Part shown: positions 52,380 to 61,373 of the stretch, in pieces
Layout of the letters: each line of letters starts with the position of its first letter
How positions within the stretch are numbered: position 1 is the first letter of the stretch
Assembly: GCA_021151695.1 (NCBI GenBank)
Contig: JAGKWU010000009.1
Coordinates: 1 to 64,000 of the forward strand
Direction of reading: 5' to 3'
Length of the DNA stretch: 64,000 nucleotides
Origin: Cellvibrionaceae bacterium
Lineage (GTDB): Bacteria; Pseudomonadota; Gammaproteobacteria; Pseudomonadales; Cellvibrionaceae
The notes under the pieces: generated by a model
Databases searched by the model: none
What the model saw: only the letters and a program-made list of their open reading frames with translations
What the model was told of the DNA's origin: nothing
Program-made: the position numbers and the translations under genes

Positions 52380-55300
52380 TTAAAGCGTGAATTGCACCCA
52401 GGCGGTATCGGTTGCACCGACCGACTGGCCAATAGTGAAGAAGTACTTCACGACGGTACCCGAGGCTAAACCGGTCACCGTCAGGGTGTTGCTGTTATCG
52501 GCGTTGTGGGTCATGCGCACGTTTTGCTGGGCGCCGCCGTTGATGGTGTAGTGCACGTCAGCCCAGGGGGCACTGTTGGCATAAAACTTCACGCTGGTGC
52601 TGCTCAATACCTGGTGGCCGTTGCCGTTAGCGGGCAGTGACGAGGAGGCGCTTGAGGTAGCACTGGAGGTAGCTGCACTGCTGGCTATCGAGCTGCTGGT
52701 CGCAGAGCCGGTCATGGTGAAGGTCACCCAGCTGGTGTCAGTCGCACCGCCCGCTGCCAAACCTATGGTGTAGAAATACTTGACGGTAGCGCCAGCGGGA
52801 ATGCCAGTGACAGCCAGGGTATTGGTGTTATCGGCATTGTGAGTCATGCGCACGTTTTGCTGTGCACCACCATTAATGGTGTAGTGGATATCCACCCAAG
52901 GAGCATTGTTAGCGTAGAAGTTCACGCTGGTGCTGGTCAGGATAGTGTGACCATTACCGCTAGCCGCAGAAGAACTGCTGGAGCTTGCTACACTGCTGGC
53001 TGCTGCACTACTTGTAGACGCGCTAGTGGCCGCGGAGCTGGTCGCCGCCGAGCTGCTGGAACCGGAGCAGGTAGTAGTACCAGGGTTGGCATCCACGGCA
53101 TCGCCGGTTTTCTTGGTGCGGAAGCTATAGGCAGGAACTGCCAGCTTCATGCCGTCCGAGAAGCTCACATACTGGGCGGTGCAGCCGAAGTTGTAGGCGA
53201 GGTACGTCGTTACGCCTGACTTGGTAAACGCCACTGCTGACGGGCTGTTAGCTGTCAGAGCACCAGTACCTGTCGCCAGGTTACCCAGTTGCTTAAGGGT
53301 GTAGGTCCACTGATAGGTATGCGCCTTGGTTTCGCCCTCTTCCGGGGTGTAGTTGAAACCGTAGCTGGTCATATCGTTTACCGCTGCCTGACCGTTAGTC
53401 ATGGCCCAGATATTCCACCAGACATCGCGCCATTGGCCGTTGGGCAGACCGGAAGGTTTGCCGTTGCTGGATTCGGTCATACCCAGGGTTACATAGTTAG
53501 CCAGGTAATCCGCGCGTTGGCCGATATGGAATACCAGTGGGCTGAGTGGCAAGCCCTGAATACCCAGAATGTGCGCGTAAGCACCGCTGAACCAGGTACC
53601 AAACACATGGCCGTTGCCCCAGATAATGGAGGTGGTCATTTTGGGATAGCTGGCATCGAAGTTGTCGTAATCACCCCCAAGGCCACGGAAACGGTCGTAG
53701 TTGTTCCAGTATTCCCAATAGGCAGCGGTAGATGACGCATGCAGGTACATACCGCGCTCGGTAATGCTGGTGTTACCGGTGATTTGTCCGTAGAGCACCA
53801 TGGCGCCATAGGCGTTGGCCGCTTCGGAGGTGGACTCGTTGTTGTTGCCCAGTACGAAATTCGCGTGACCCGAAGCCCAGCTGAAACCATAAGCGGGATC
53901 GAAATAGCGCAAGTAGGGGAACATGGCGTCGTCGCGGCCGGCAGCGTAATCGCGGATCAGCAATTCAACCATGGGGCCGTATTGGCTTGAGCTACACCAG
54001 CTGGCATCCACGCGGCAGATCTCGGCGGCGGCGCGCACGAAATAACCATAGTGGAAGTGGTGATCGTTGAGCTGTTGCTGGGCGCCGAAGGATTCATCGA
54101 AGCCGAGCAGGCTGTTCCAGTTGCTGTCGTAGGCGAAGTATTTGGTGGTATCCAGGCCGCCATTGGTGTTGGCGCGGAACCAATCCTGCAATTCGGCCTT
54201 CAGCCAGTTAACCAGCTGGTTGGCTTCGTTGGTCATGCCGATGCCGCGAGCGATAGCAGCCAGTTCGGCCACTTTGCCGTAGTTTTTGCCGGCCCAGTAG
54301 GTATCAGTAGCCGTGTTCCAGTTGGCAGAGCCCTGGTTGATAAACTCGGTGATCAGTGATTGCAGCTGGGTCAGGTTGTAGTCGCCAATACCGGCTGGCA
54401 GGGTTGGCAGCACACCGACATAGGGGATGGTGTAGCTGAAACCGTTAGTAGCCGCAAACTTGGTAACGCCGCGGGCGCTGCGCACCTTGTAGCTGGTTAC
54501 CGCCTGGGTGGAGTTTTTCCAGTGCAGCGGCAACATGCCCACCATAGTAGTCACCTGGCCACCGTTGTACATGTACTGGTGGCTCACGGTCACTTTGTTG
54601 GTGTTGCGATCCACTGCATAGTTGATGTTCACCTTATCCACGCGCTGGGTAGCATATTGGGCAAAGGTGTTGATCATGGTGGTATCGGGCGTGCCGGTCA
54701 CTTGTGGCAGCAGGGTGATGGTTACGCGCTTGCTGGTGTTGGTGACACCTATGGCAGCGCTGTTCACATTGCTGAAGGTGGTAGCATCGTGGCCGGTGAT
54801 CAAGAAGTTGGCGCGGTCACCCGCTACATCTGTCCACACCCCCAGGCTGTTACCGCTTTGGTAGAAGACTCCTTTTTCACCGCTATCCGCCGCTTTGGTG
54901 CGGATAACGATGCTTCCTTGCAGGGCCGTGAAATACGCATAGGGCGAGCCGTGTACAAAGGTCGCCTCCATTACCGGCGTGCTACCGCTGTTCCACTGTA
55001 CGGTCACTGAGCCGTCGCTGTAATCCTTGAGATAGGCTTCCAGGTTGCTATAGGCAGTGTTGCCTATGGCCAAACCATCGAAAACTTCGCTGAACGGATC
55101 GGGAACTGGATAAGTCGTCTGGGTAGCGCTAGTGCGCAGGCCGCCAGGGATACCCATAATGCGCGCGCCGCGATCAGTGATGCGGGCGGTCATTGGGTCC
55201 GGGGTGATATAGGCCGCGCCCGTGCTGTCGCCCACTTTCATCTCGCCGTAAAAGGAGATGCTGCCCCACCAACGGTGAGTCATGGTGGGTTTGCTGGTGG

Positions 55301-55535
55301 CTGGTGCTACCTTTTGCGGATAAATCGGAGTGGGTGCACCTATGGGATTACAGCTGCTCACGCCCGGCTTGACCACGCCGGCGCTGTAAATCCAGTTGCC
55401 GTTATCCACGGCGCATTTGTAGCCTGCAGGGTTTGCGCTGTCGCTGATGTTGCCGGCGCCGTAGCTGGTGAGGGCGGCTTGTGAAATATCCGCCAACCCC
55501 AGGCTGGCAGCCAGGAGTAATACTTTTCTGATCAT
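52380..55535 (-). CDS. GH81 endo-beta-1,3-glucanase with two CBM56-like modules
   Basis: Secreted enzyme of 1051 residues that cuts beta-1,3-glucan internally. A signal peptide (to about residue 20) is followed by a GH81 catalytic region (~70-820) with NDHHFHYGYF (490-499, Asp491) and NNNESTSEA (564-572, Glu567 and Glu571) as the catalytic region. A Ser/Ala linker, a first CBM56-like module (~861-943), a second Ser linker and a second CBM56-like module (~970-1051) follow; the two modules are near-copies. CBM56 binds beta-1,3-glucan. Its own motif copy C lies 118 bases upstream and a terminator follows, so it is a single-gene unit. Confidence 0.93.
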   Translation of the reverse strand: MIRKVLLLAASLGLADISQAALTSYGAGNISDSANPAGYKCAVDNGNWIYSAGVVKPGVSSCNPIGAPTPIYPQKVAPATSKPTMTHRWWGSISFYGEMKVGDSTGAAYITPDPMTARITDRGARIMGIPGGLRTSATQTTYPVPDPFSEVFDGLAIGNTAYSNLEAYLKDYSDGSVTVQWNSGSTPVMEATFVHGSPYAYFTALQGSIVIRTKAADSGEKGVFYQSGNSLGVWTDVAGDRANFLITGHDATTFSNVNSAAIGVTNTSKRVTITLLPQVTGTPDTTMINTFAQYATQRVDKVNINYAVDRNTNKVTVSHQYMYNGGQVTTMVGMLPLHWKNSTQAVTSYKVRSARGVTKFAATNGFSYTIPYVGVLPTLPAGIGDYNLTQLQSLITEFINQGSANWNTATDTYWAGKNYGKVAELAAIARGIGMTNEANQLVNWLKAELQDWFRANTNGGLDTTKYFAYDSNWNSLLGFDESFGAQQQLNDHHFHYGYFVRAAAEICRVDASWCSSSQYGPMVELLIRDYAAGRDDAMFPYLRYFDPAYGFSWASGHANFVLGNNNESTSEAANAYGAMVLYGQITGNTSITERGMYLHASSTAAYWEYWNNYDRFRGLGGDYDNFDASYPKMTTSIIWGNGHVFGTWFSGAYAHILGIQGLPLSPLVFHIGQRADYLANYVTLGMTESSNGKPSGLPNGQWRDVWWNIWAMTNGQAAVNDMTSYGFNYTPEEGETKAHTYQWTYTLKQLGNLATGTGALTANSPSAVAFTKSGVTTYLAYNFGCTAQYVSFSDGMKLAVPAYSFRTKKTGDAVDANPGTTTCSGSSSSAATSSAATSASTSSAAASSVASSSSSSAASGNGHTILTSTSVNFYANNAPWVDIHYTINGGAQQNVRMTHNADNTNTLAVTGIPAGATVKYFYTIGLAAGGATDTSWVTFTMTGSATSSSIASSAATSSATSSASSSLPANGNGHQVLSSTSVKFYANSAPWADVHYTINGGAQQNVRMTHNADNSNTLTVTGLASGTVVKYFFTIGQSVGATDTAWVQFTL

Positions 55536-55652
55536 TGGATGTGTCCTCGTTATTGTTAGCTGACACCAATTTGAAATCCGCCCCGTGATGACTGCTGTAA
55601 GCGGATTTCAACACTTGGGGAGGTCATAAAGTAAGCCGCCGCTCGCCGACGT

Positions 55653-55697
55653 TCGTCCCAGAATGGCGTAAAAAGGTAAGGTGGGAGGGTTCACTTT
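55653..55697 (-). promoter_or_regulatory. Bipartite laminarin-locus motif, copy C (GH81 unit)
   Basis: AAAGTGA (55691-55697), CCCA (55682-55685) and TGGGACGA (55653-55660) on the minus strand, with the same offsets as copy A. The sequences between these blocks are not conserved, which argues against simple duplication. Confidence 0.6.
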
Positions 55698-55804
55698 TCA
55701 GCCAAAAAAGACTGGCACAGGCATCAGACGCCAGGGGTGCGCGGGTTTTGATGGGGTTCACAGTCTGTTCTTGAGCCTTTTTATTTGACTTATTTGCCGC
55801 CCAT

Positions 55805-55832
55805 AAAAAACCCCTCTACTCAGGAGGGGTTT
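55805..55832 (-). terminator. Terminator after the PEP-CTERM gene
   Basis: AACCCCT...AGGGGTT stem around a nine-base loop, with a T-run on the minus strand. Confidence 0.75.
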
Positions 55833-55885
55833 TGACGGCTGGGCCGCTGACAAACCGGACCTGGCCGGCGCATGAAGCTACAAGA

Positions 55886-56527
55886 TTAAAGGGTAACTTT
55901 AAGTGCTTGTCTCCTGACTAACAGCAAACCGCACAGACCCAGGATCATGAGTACTGTAGGAGCGGGCTCGCTGACGTCTACGGGAGGTGGTGGAGGCTCA
56001 TGTTCGCGCTCGCCACGGGCGTAGTAGCTGATATGTGATACGTCCTTGATTTTGCTGCAGTCGTCATAGGCAGGTTTTTTCTTGGTCGCATCGTGATGCA
56101 CACAGAGGTTGGGGAACTCATAGGCCGCGGTAAAAGGTGAGTCCCAATGGCCGCTGGTAAAGGTTGGGGTCAATAAAAAGCCCAACAGAGTTGTACCACT
56201 GCCGTCTTTAAAGATCAGCATGATATTCATAAAGTCATCCCACTCATTATTATTCAACATCCAGGTGCCGGTTTGGCCGTTGCCAGCCGGGTCATCCTTA
56301 TCTAAAAACACCCAATCGCTAAAACCGTAAAAGCCCTCTGCATTAACCGTCATGGGGTTACTATTGAGGAAATCCTGGGTTGCCACAGTGCTGCGTTCAC
56401 AGGCACTGGCGTGTTCCACCAATGTCAATGTCGTTGCATTGCAGCTGACCAGGGCCGCACTTGCATTAAGCGTCCAACCGAACAAGCCGCCGATTAGAAG
56501 CGCCTTTAAACATGAATAATTATTCAT
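55886..56527 (-). CDS. PEP-CTERM sorting-domain protein
   Basis: 213 residues from the ATG at 56527, which has a strong GGAGG; the frame is open 44 codons further without a good start. A signal peptide (about 1-24, ending ASA) is followed by a compact domain with four or more cysteines and Trp-rich strands (GFSDWVFLDKDD, GTWMLNNNEW). The tail DVSEPAPTVLMILGLCGLLLVRRQAL has the PEP-CTERM plan with VSEP, as in the protein at 7550. It is probably surface-exposed after exosortase processing. Function unknown. Confidence 0.8.
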   Translation of the reverse strand: MNNYSCLKALLIGGLFGWTLNASAALVSCNATTLTLVEHASACERSTVATQDFLNSNPMTVNAEGFYGFSDWVFLDKDDPAGNGQTGTWMLNNNEWDDFMNIMLIFKDGSGTTLLGFLLTPTFTSGHWDSPFTAAYEFPNLCVHHDATKKKPAYDDCSKIKDVSHISYYARGEREHEPPPPPVDVSEPAPTVLMILGLCGLLLVRRQALKVTL

Positions 56528-56797
56528 ATCGCCTCCGCAAATTCCCGCTTTGTGATTGTTTACCGCTTTAACAGCGTAGCAACTTGAGGCGACATGACCA
56601 AAGATTGTCTTGGCGCCAAAAAAAACGCTGATAGAGCTATAAGCAGTAAGAGGCGCCAACGCAACGGTCGCTTAGATCATCCCGGAGAAAGCAAATTTCT
56701 GTATAGACTTTGTTCAATTAAAGACCATTATTTGTTCGTATTTAGCTGCCAGCTGCATTACTTTTAAAGGAAACCTATAAGCCACGGAGCGCTATTT

Positions 56798-57475
56798 ATG
56801 AAGCACTACCACCTGTCACACCAACAACTGGCGGTCGCCGCTTTCGCTTTGCTTGCCACAGGTTTGGGGACTATTTATCTCCTTAATAGCCGCTTCCAGG
56901 AAGACAGGGTCAATGCGGCGGGCATACGTACGCAAACGCTCACCACCATGCTCGCCCGCGGCGACAAACTCCTCGGCAGCACCGACAAACTTATAGCCAC
57001 TATTAATGCAACACCGCTGGAGCCAGAACCAGCGCCGCAAAAAGTCCCCAACCCGACAGATCGCCCACTATGGCAAACCGCCAGCCGCAACGCCCCGACA
57101 CCCAGTATTCCCCTAAGCGAGCGCGTGGTGTCCTATGAGTCAGTGCAGTTGGAGCAGCATCTAGCAAGCATGCCGGTAGCCGGCCAAGAGGTAAGCCTGC
57201 CGCTGTTGAAAGGGGATCTGGCGAAGGTGCAGGTTGAGACAGGTAGCTTGCATGATAACGGGGATTACAGTTGGCGCGGCCATCTCAAAGGCCATGGCAG
57301 CGACTATCCAGTGGTGATGACCTACGGCGAGAACAGCGCCTACGCCACCATCACCACGCCTGAAGGCAGCTATAGCCTGGAATCTATCAACGGCCTAGGT
57401 TGGCTCTACAAAAATCCGGCTGAGCCGGAGCTGAGCGCCGCGGGTGCCACAGACAATCTGGAACCACCACAATAG
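56798..57475 (+). CDS. Membrane-anchored prodomain-like protein, partner of the metalloprotease
   Basis: 225 residues. One N-terminal membrane helix (QQLAVAAFALLATGLGTIYLL), a helical and Pro-rich spacer, then a C-terminal ~90-residue domain (SYESVQLEQHL; DYSWRGHLKG; YPVVMTYGENSAYATITTPEG; SYSLESINGLGWLY) resembling the pro-region found before many secreted M12-type metalloproteases. The gene 43 bases downstream encodes such a protease without an obvious pro-region. I infer a detached prodomain, inhibitor or chaperone held at the inner membrane, facing the periplasm. Confidence 0.65.
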   Translation: MKHYHLSHQQLAVAAFALLATGLGTIYLLNSRFQEDRVNAAGIRTQTLTTMLARGDKLLGSTDKLIATINATPLEPEPAPQKVPNPTDRPLWQTASRNAPTPSIPLSERVVSYESVQLEQHLASMPVAGQEVSLPLLKGDLAKVQVETGSLHDNGDYSWRGHLKGHGSDYPVVMTYGENSAYATITTPEGSYSLESINGLGWLYKNPAEPELSAAGATDNLEPPQ

Positions 57476-57517
57476 GCGCCCAGAACCCACTGTCAACCGA
57501 TTAGCGAGGGAGAGGCA

Positions 57518-58879
57518 ATGAGCAAGTATACCCGGGGCCTGACCCCAGCCACCCTGTTATTAGCACTGGTCTCCAGCCAGGCAAGCGCCATTTCTACAAT
57601 AGATGTCATGGTGGTTTATACCCCTGGTGTGGCCAACGCCTACAGCGGCGACCCCAGTACTCGCATCAATCAGTTGTTTTCAGTTGCAAACCAGATCTAT
57701 CTCGATAGCGGCGTGGATTTGCAATTGCGCCTCGTCAAAACCCTACAGGTGGACTACACCGACGACAACTCCAACGATATCGCGCTCAACGACATCACCT
57801 ATGGATTGGGGAATTTCACCAATGTCGCGGCACTGCGCCAGGAATATAAGGCAGACGCCATCGTCCTTTACCGCCCCTACAAATCCGTCCAGGGTAGCTG
57901 CGGTGTGGCTTGGGTCAATGGCGTAAATACCAATGGCAACTTTTCCAGCCCCGGCATCAAAAACTTTATGTATGCCGACCTGCCTATCAATACCTGCGGC
58001 GATTATGTCACCGCCCACGAACTGGGCCACAACATGGGCCTGCGCCACTCGCGCAAACAGGACGGCACCGGCGGCACCTTTCCCTACGCGCTGGGCTATG
58101 GTGTCGACGGCCAGTTTGTCACCATCATGGCCTACCAGTCTTCATTTAATGCGGACTACTGGGCGGGTAAGGTTTACAAGTTTTCCAACCCGGCGCTGCT
58201 GTGCAAAAACCTGCCCTGCGGCGTCGATCGCAGCGATAGCCAGAACGGCGCCGATGCCCACTACGCGCTCAATATAACGGGTCCCCAAATCGCCAACTTC
58301 TACGGTGCCAGCAGTGCCGCCAGCTCCAGCGCGCAAGCCATCAGCACCGCCCAGGCCACCAGCAGCCAACCCAAGCGTAAAGGCAGTACCGCCAAGGAAA
58401 TTTACGACGACGCACGCCAGGCACTGGCCAGCAACCAGTCCGCCATAGCCGATTACAGGCGCGAACTGGTACGGGTAAAAACCTTAGTAGATAACAAGGT
58501 GAATACAACAGCAGATGCGCGCCAAACCTATACGCAAGCGCTGGTAGAGATGACTCGTCTGCTTAAAAACGTGGAAGTACAAAAAGCCAATATCGACCGC
58601 CTGCAAGCCCAGGCGCGCTCGACCCAGGACGCCGCCCGCTTCCAACAGGAGCTGACAACCTTGATGACGCACTTCAGCGCCGACCAACAATTGGCCACGG
58701 CCAGCTACAACCAGGCGATCAATGCCCAAGCGCGTCTCAGCACGCAACAGGCAGACCTGTCAGCGTCTTTCACCCAGCTTAAGGACGCCCAGCGCAAGCT
58801 GGCCGACGAGCAGGCACTGACCGCCGGCCTGAGTGCAGCCCTGCAAGAGGCGTTGGGCAACTATCGACGTTCGTTGTAG
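57518..58879 (+). CDS. Secreted reprolysin-like zinc metalloprotease with C-terminal coiled coil
   Basis: 453 residues. The signal peptide (to about ASA, residue 24) is followed directly by the catalytic domain (STIDVMVVYTPGV..., 26-275). The zinc motif HELGHNMGLRH (167-177: His167, Glu168, His171, His177) and Met-turn VTIMAY (Met204) define a metzincin of M12B type. After a Ser/Ala/Gln linker, residues ~290-450 are a long coiled coil (repeated Ala/Gln/Arg/Leu heptads) of unknown role, perhaps oligomerisation or surface attachment. The usual N-terminal propeptide is absent, but a similar domain is encoded by the upstream gene, 42 bases away. Confidence 0.87.
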   Translation: MSKYTRGLTPATLLLALVSSQASAISTIDVMVVYTPGVANAYSGDPSTRINQLFSVANQIYLDSGVDLQLRLVKTLQVDYTDDNSNDIALNDITYGLGNFTNVAALRQEYKADAIVLYRPYKSVQGSCGVAWVNGVNTNGNFSSPGIKNFMYADLPINTCGDYVTAHELGHNMGLRHSRKQDGTGGTFPYALGYGVDGQFVTIMAYQSSFNADYWAGKVYKFSNPALLCKNLPCGVDRSDSQNGADAHYALNITGPQIANFYGASSAASSSAQAISTAQATSSQPKRKGSTAKEIYDDARQALASNQSAIADYRRELVRVKTLVDNKVNTTADARQTYTQALVEMTRLLKNVEVQKANIDRLQAQARSTQDAARFQQELTTLMTHFSADQQLATASYNQAINAQARLSTQQADLSASFTQLKDAQRKLADEQALTAGLSAALQEALGNYRRSL

Positions 58880-58914
58880 GCGTTAGGGGAGCCGCGGCTT
58901 ACCCTGGAAACCGC

Positions 58915-59751
58915 TCAATTTGGAAACCAAAGTTCTGGCAAACCCTGTTTGCGCAATATGGCCGCTATATCCATAGTTACCGCCACCCCCGCATGCACCA
59001 GCACCCCACCCCAGATCGAGCGGGACTGGAGCGCGAGTATCCCAAGAAACAACCCAAACAAAATGGCCCCCGTGGCCTCCAGCCAGAGCTTGGGGAAGTG
59101 AATCATCAGATAAGGAACACACATTACCCAAACGGCGTTAGCCCCGATGGCTGGCCGCAGCGCCTGCAGGATAAATCCGCGAAAGAAAAATTCCAGGCAA
59201 ACAAACTGGGTGAGATAGAGAAACTCCCAGGCTAGCAAATCAAACCAACTGCGGCTGGTGAGTGAATAAAAAGGATAGTGATTGACGAAATCCTGGCCGC
59301 GGCTCACCAGATAGATAAACACCAGGATGGGGCTGAGCAATAACAGGTAACCGCGCCAGTGCTGGCCAACCTCATTAAACTGCCAACCAAAATCCCGCAC
59401 CCGGGCACCTAAATAAAACCGGATAAACAACGCCGGCACCAGCACATAACCCAGGGCCAGGATACTCGTCCACCACAGATACGCGATCAATTCGCCAAAG
59501 CCAGTCGCATTCAGCTGCGCTGTGTAATAGTCCGACGCCCTGCCCTGCCACTGCGCCAGCAACTGCAATAGCCACATCAAGTTGTCCGAAAATTTGCCGT
59601 AGTGCATAAACAGCAAACAGACAGACACGCAGGCCAACACCGCGAACACCCGCCGGAGGGCCTGCGGCCGGCTCAAACTATAGGAAGGTGATTGCGCGTC
59701 AATGTCGTCGAGCGCGGTGAGAATCTGTCCGGGATGAAGTTTGTTGAGCAT
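58915..59751 (-). CDS. CPBP family intramembrane metalloprotease-like protein
   Basis: 278 residues, about seven membrane helices. The Abi/CPBP motifs are recognisable: CLEFFFRGFIL (in place of the usual EExxxR, with Leu for the first Glu), MIHFPK (His) and GGVLVHAGV (His). CAAX-type prenyl protease relatives in bacteria process or modify membrane proteins, sometimes bacteriocins. The changed first glutamate makes catalysis uncertain. It converges with the metalloprotease gene. Confidence 0.8.
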   Translation of the reverse strand: MLNKLHPGQILTALDDIDAQSPSYSLSRPQALRRVFAVLACVSVCLLFMHYGKFSDNLMWLLQLLAQWQGRASDYYTAQLNATGFGELIAYLWWTSILALGYVLVPALFIRFYLGARVRDFGWQFNEVGQHWRGYLLLLSPILVFIYLVSRGQDFVNHYPFYSLTSRSWFDLLAWEFLYLTQFVCLEFFFRGFILQALRPAIGANAVWVMCVPYLMIHFPKLWLEATGAILFGLFLGILALQSRSIWGGVLVHAGVAVTMDIAAILRKQGLPELWFPN

Positions 59752-59835
59752 GATTGTGCGAGTTTCTTATTGGGTAGCCGATAGCGCGCAGCATACTCAA
59801 TTGCATCGCAAAAAGATTGTAGAGATTAAAACGCA

Positions 59836-59865
59836 AAAAGCCTCTCCCTTGCGAGAGAAGCTTTT
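59836..59865 (-). terminator. Terminator after cassette B
   Basis: Stem AAAAGC-CTCTC with GAGAG-AA-GCTTTT (two-base bulge), T-rich on the minus strand, about 60 bases past the small-protein stop. Confidence 0.55.
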
Positions 59866-59927
59866 CGGTAGCCACACTGACAAGACGTCAGCGCATCACT
59901 TGATACTTATTTGATTAGCACCGGCAC

Positions 59928-60401
59928 TTACTTGGTATAGCATTGGAAAGTGACATTGCTTTGGTTAGACGAAGTCACCCGGGCACCGCACTCTGGTTGC
60001 TCCAGATAACAAGTCCATTTCATGGCCGCATTTACATCAGAACTCGTAGATACAGTACGAACTATACCGTCAGCAGGGCAAACTTTTGCCACAACGGGCT
60101 TCTCCCAGAACACAGGTTGCTGGCAGGTGCCTGTGTAATAAAATTTGTTGGAATCAGTGACGTTGACGCTGCAGTAACCGGAGAGATAACCCGTCATACC
60201 TATAACACGATTAGCAATGGTACGATTCTGCGCATCCACACAATTATAACTGTTGAGTGTCGATACACTGCCGTAAGGGTAAGCGGTAATAGTATTTACA
60301 TATTGCCAGCTGCAATTCACCTGAGTATCCGCACTTGCCTGAAAAGACACAAATGCCATTGCTGCTACAGCCAATCCAAAAATCACTTTACATATTTTCA
60401 T
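59928..60401 (-). CDS. Exported cysteine-rich protein (cassette B, second gene)
   Basis: 157 residues from the ATG at 60401 (adjacent ATG at 60404; AGGA upstream fits either). A signal peptide (to ASA, about residue 24) is followed by a mature protein with eight cysteines spread along its length (NCSWQY, YNCVD, YCSVN, TCQQP, VCPAD, TCYLE, ECGAR, QCYTK), consistent with several disulfides. CSWQY resembles CTWQY of the small protein at 37199. It follows a C-x4-C membrane-anchored gene after 126 bases, the same order as in cassette A. Family unknown. Confidence 0.7.
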   Translation of the reverse strand: MKICKVIFGLAVAAMAFVSFQASADTQVNCSWQYVNTITAYPYGSVSTLNSYNCVDAQNRTIANRVIGMTGYLSGYCSVNVTDSNKFYYTGTCQQPVFWEKPVVAKVCPADGIVRTVSTSSDVNAAMKWTCYLEQPECGARVTSSNQSNVTFQCYTK

Positions 60402-60527
60402 CATTAATATCCTGATTAAGTTTGCATTATCGTTTTTGCCAGGCAAACCTCTCCTTCATTTTATTGACATCGCTTGTGGTGATATCTTTATTATAAAAAC
60501 CGGATCCTTCCGGTTTAATCGCTGTTA

Positions 60528-61244
60528 TTAGTTGACTGTTTCTGTGTCAGCACTGGAGATATACAGGGTTGTGAGCTTGGTCTCCTTATTTGGCGAGGCA
60601 ACCACCGACGTATATTTCCCTGCAACCGCAACACTTTTTGAAACTTGCTCGGCAATTTTGTTAGCTTGATCCATGTCGGTAAAACTAAATGATATCTGGC
60701 ATAAGCTGGATTTACATTGGGTATCTCGCAACGCAAATCCTGCAAGATCCGGTTCGTTTGCCAATGTATTGATTAACTTTTCTTCCTGCTTTTTTGCCCA
60801 GCTCACGTCTACAGCTTCTGCATCAAACTTTTTTTGCATTACCTCACCCGGATCAAAACTGCGGTTGTGAGCATAACCGTCGAGCAACCATTGGTTCATC
60901 TCTTTTGCTTTACGAGCCGCTAATTCGCCTTCGAGTATTTTTATTTTTTCAGAGTCCGTTCGCTGCTGCGCGAGCGAGGTTGTATTTTCGGGTGCTGAAT
61001 GTTGAGGGACAGTTGCAGTGGGTGTTTGATGAGAGCGTAAAGAAGAAGCAAGCGCTGCCTCTTGAAGTGTATTGATTTTTGCACGTGCATCTTCGAGCTG
61101 ATTTTCTAATGCACGAATTTTATCGTCGTTCACAACTGTTGCGGGCACAGCATCTGTTTTCGAAAAGCCAGATGCAAAATATCCGATAGCTATCCCTGCG
61201 CTCAGAGAAATTACCAGAAGAATGGCTCCATTGTTTTTATTCAT
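60528..61244 (-). CDS. Membrane-anchored C-x4-C protein (cassette B, first gene)
   Basis: 238 residues. An N-terminal membrane helix (GAILLVISLSAGIAIGYFA) is followed by two coiled-coil segments (IRALENQLEDARAKINTLQ, 43-61; SEKIKILEGELAARKAKE, 98-115) and a C-terminal domain with WAKKQEEKLINTL (149-161), QCKSSLCQISFSF (176-188) and a final strand pair. This domain is homologous to that at 37563-38237, with Trp, the C-x4-C pair (Cys177 and Cys182) and the terminal YT-VV segment aligned. It probably faces the periplasm. Family unknown to me. Confidence 0.7.
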   Translation of the reverse strand: MNKNNGAILLVISLSAGIAIGYFASGFSKTDAVPATVVNDDKIRALENQLEDARAKINTLQEAALASSLRSHQTPTATVPQHSAPENTTSLAQQRTDSEKIKILEGELAARKAKEMNQWLLDGYAHNRSFDPGEVMQKKFDAEAVDVSWAKKQEEKLINTLANEPDLAGFALRDTQCKSSLCQISFSFTDMDQANKIAEQVSKSVAVAGKYTSVVASPNKETKLTTLYISSADTETVN

Positions 61245-61373
61245 AAAAATCCGCTTTTTAAAATTTTCCGCAGATTATTTAGGAAATAAAAAAAACTCAA
61301 CAAGGCCAAGAAAGAAAATGGCGCATGAATAAACTGATTGTAAAAAGTGGGAAACTTCGTGATCTTATTTTAA

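Larger units (their letters stand above)
55536..55885. other. 350-base intergenic region upstream of GH81
   Basis: Holds the GH81 leader, motif copy C (55653-55697) and the terminator of the next gene at 55805-55832 (AACCCCT...AGGGGTT, T-run on the minus strand). No coding region is seen. Confidence 0.6.
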
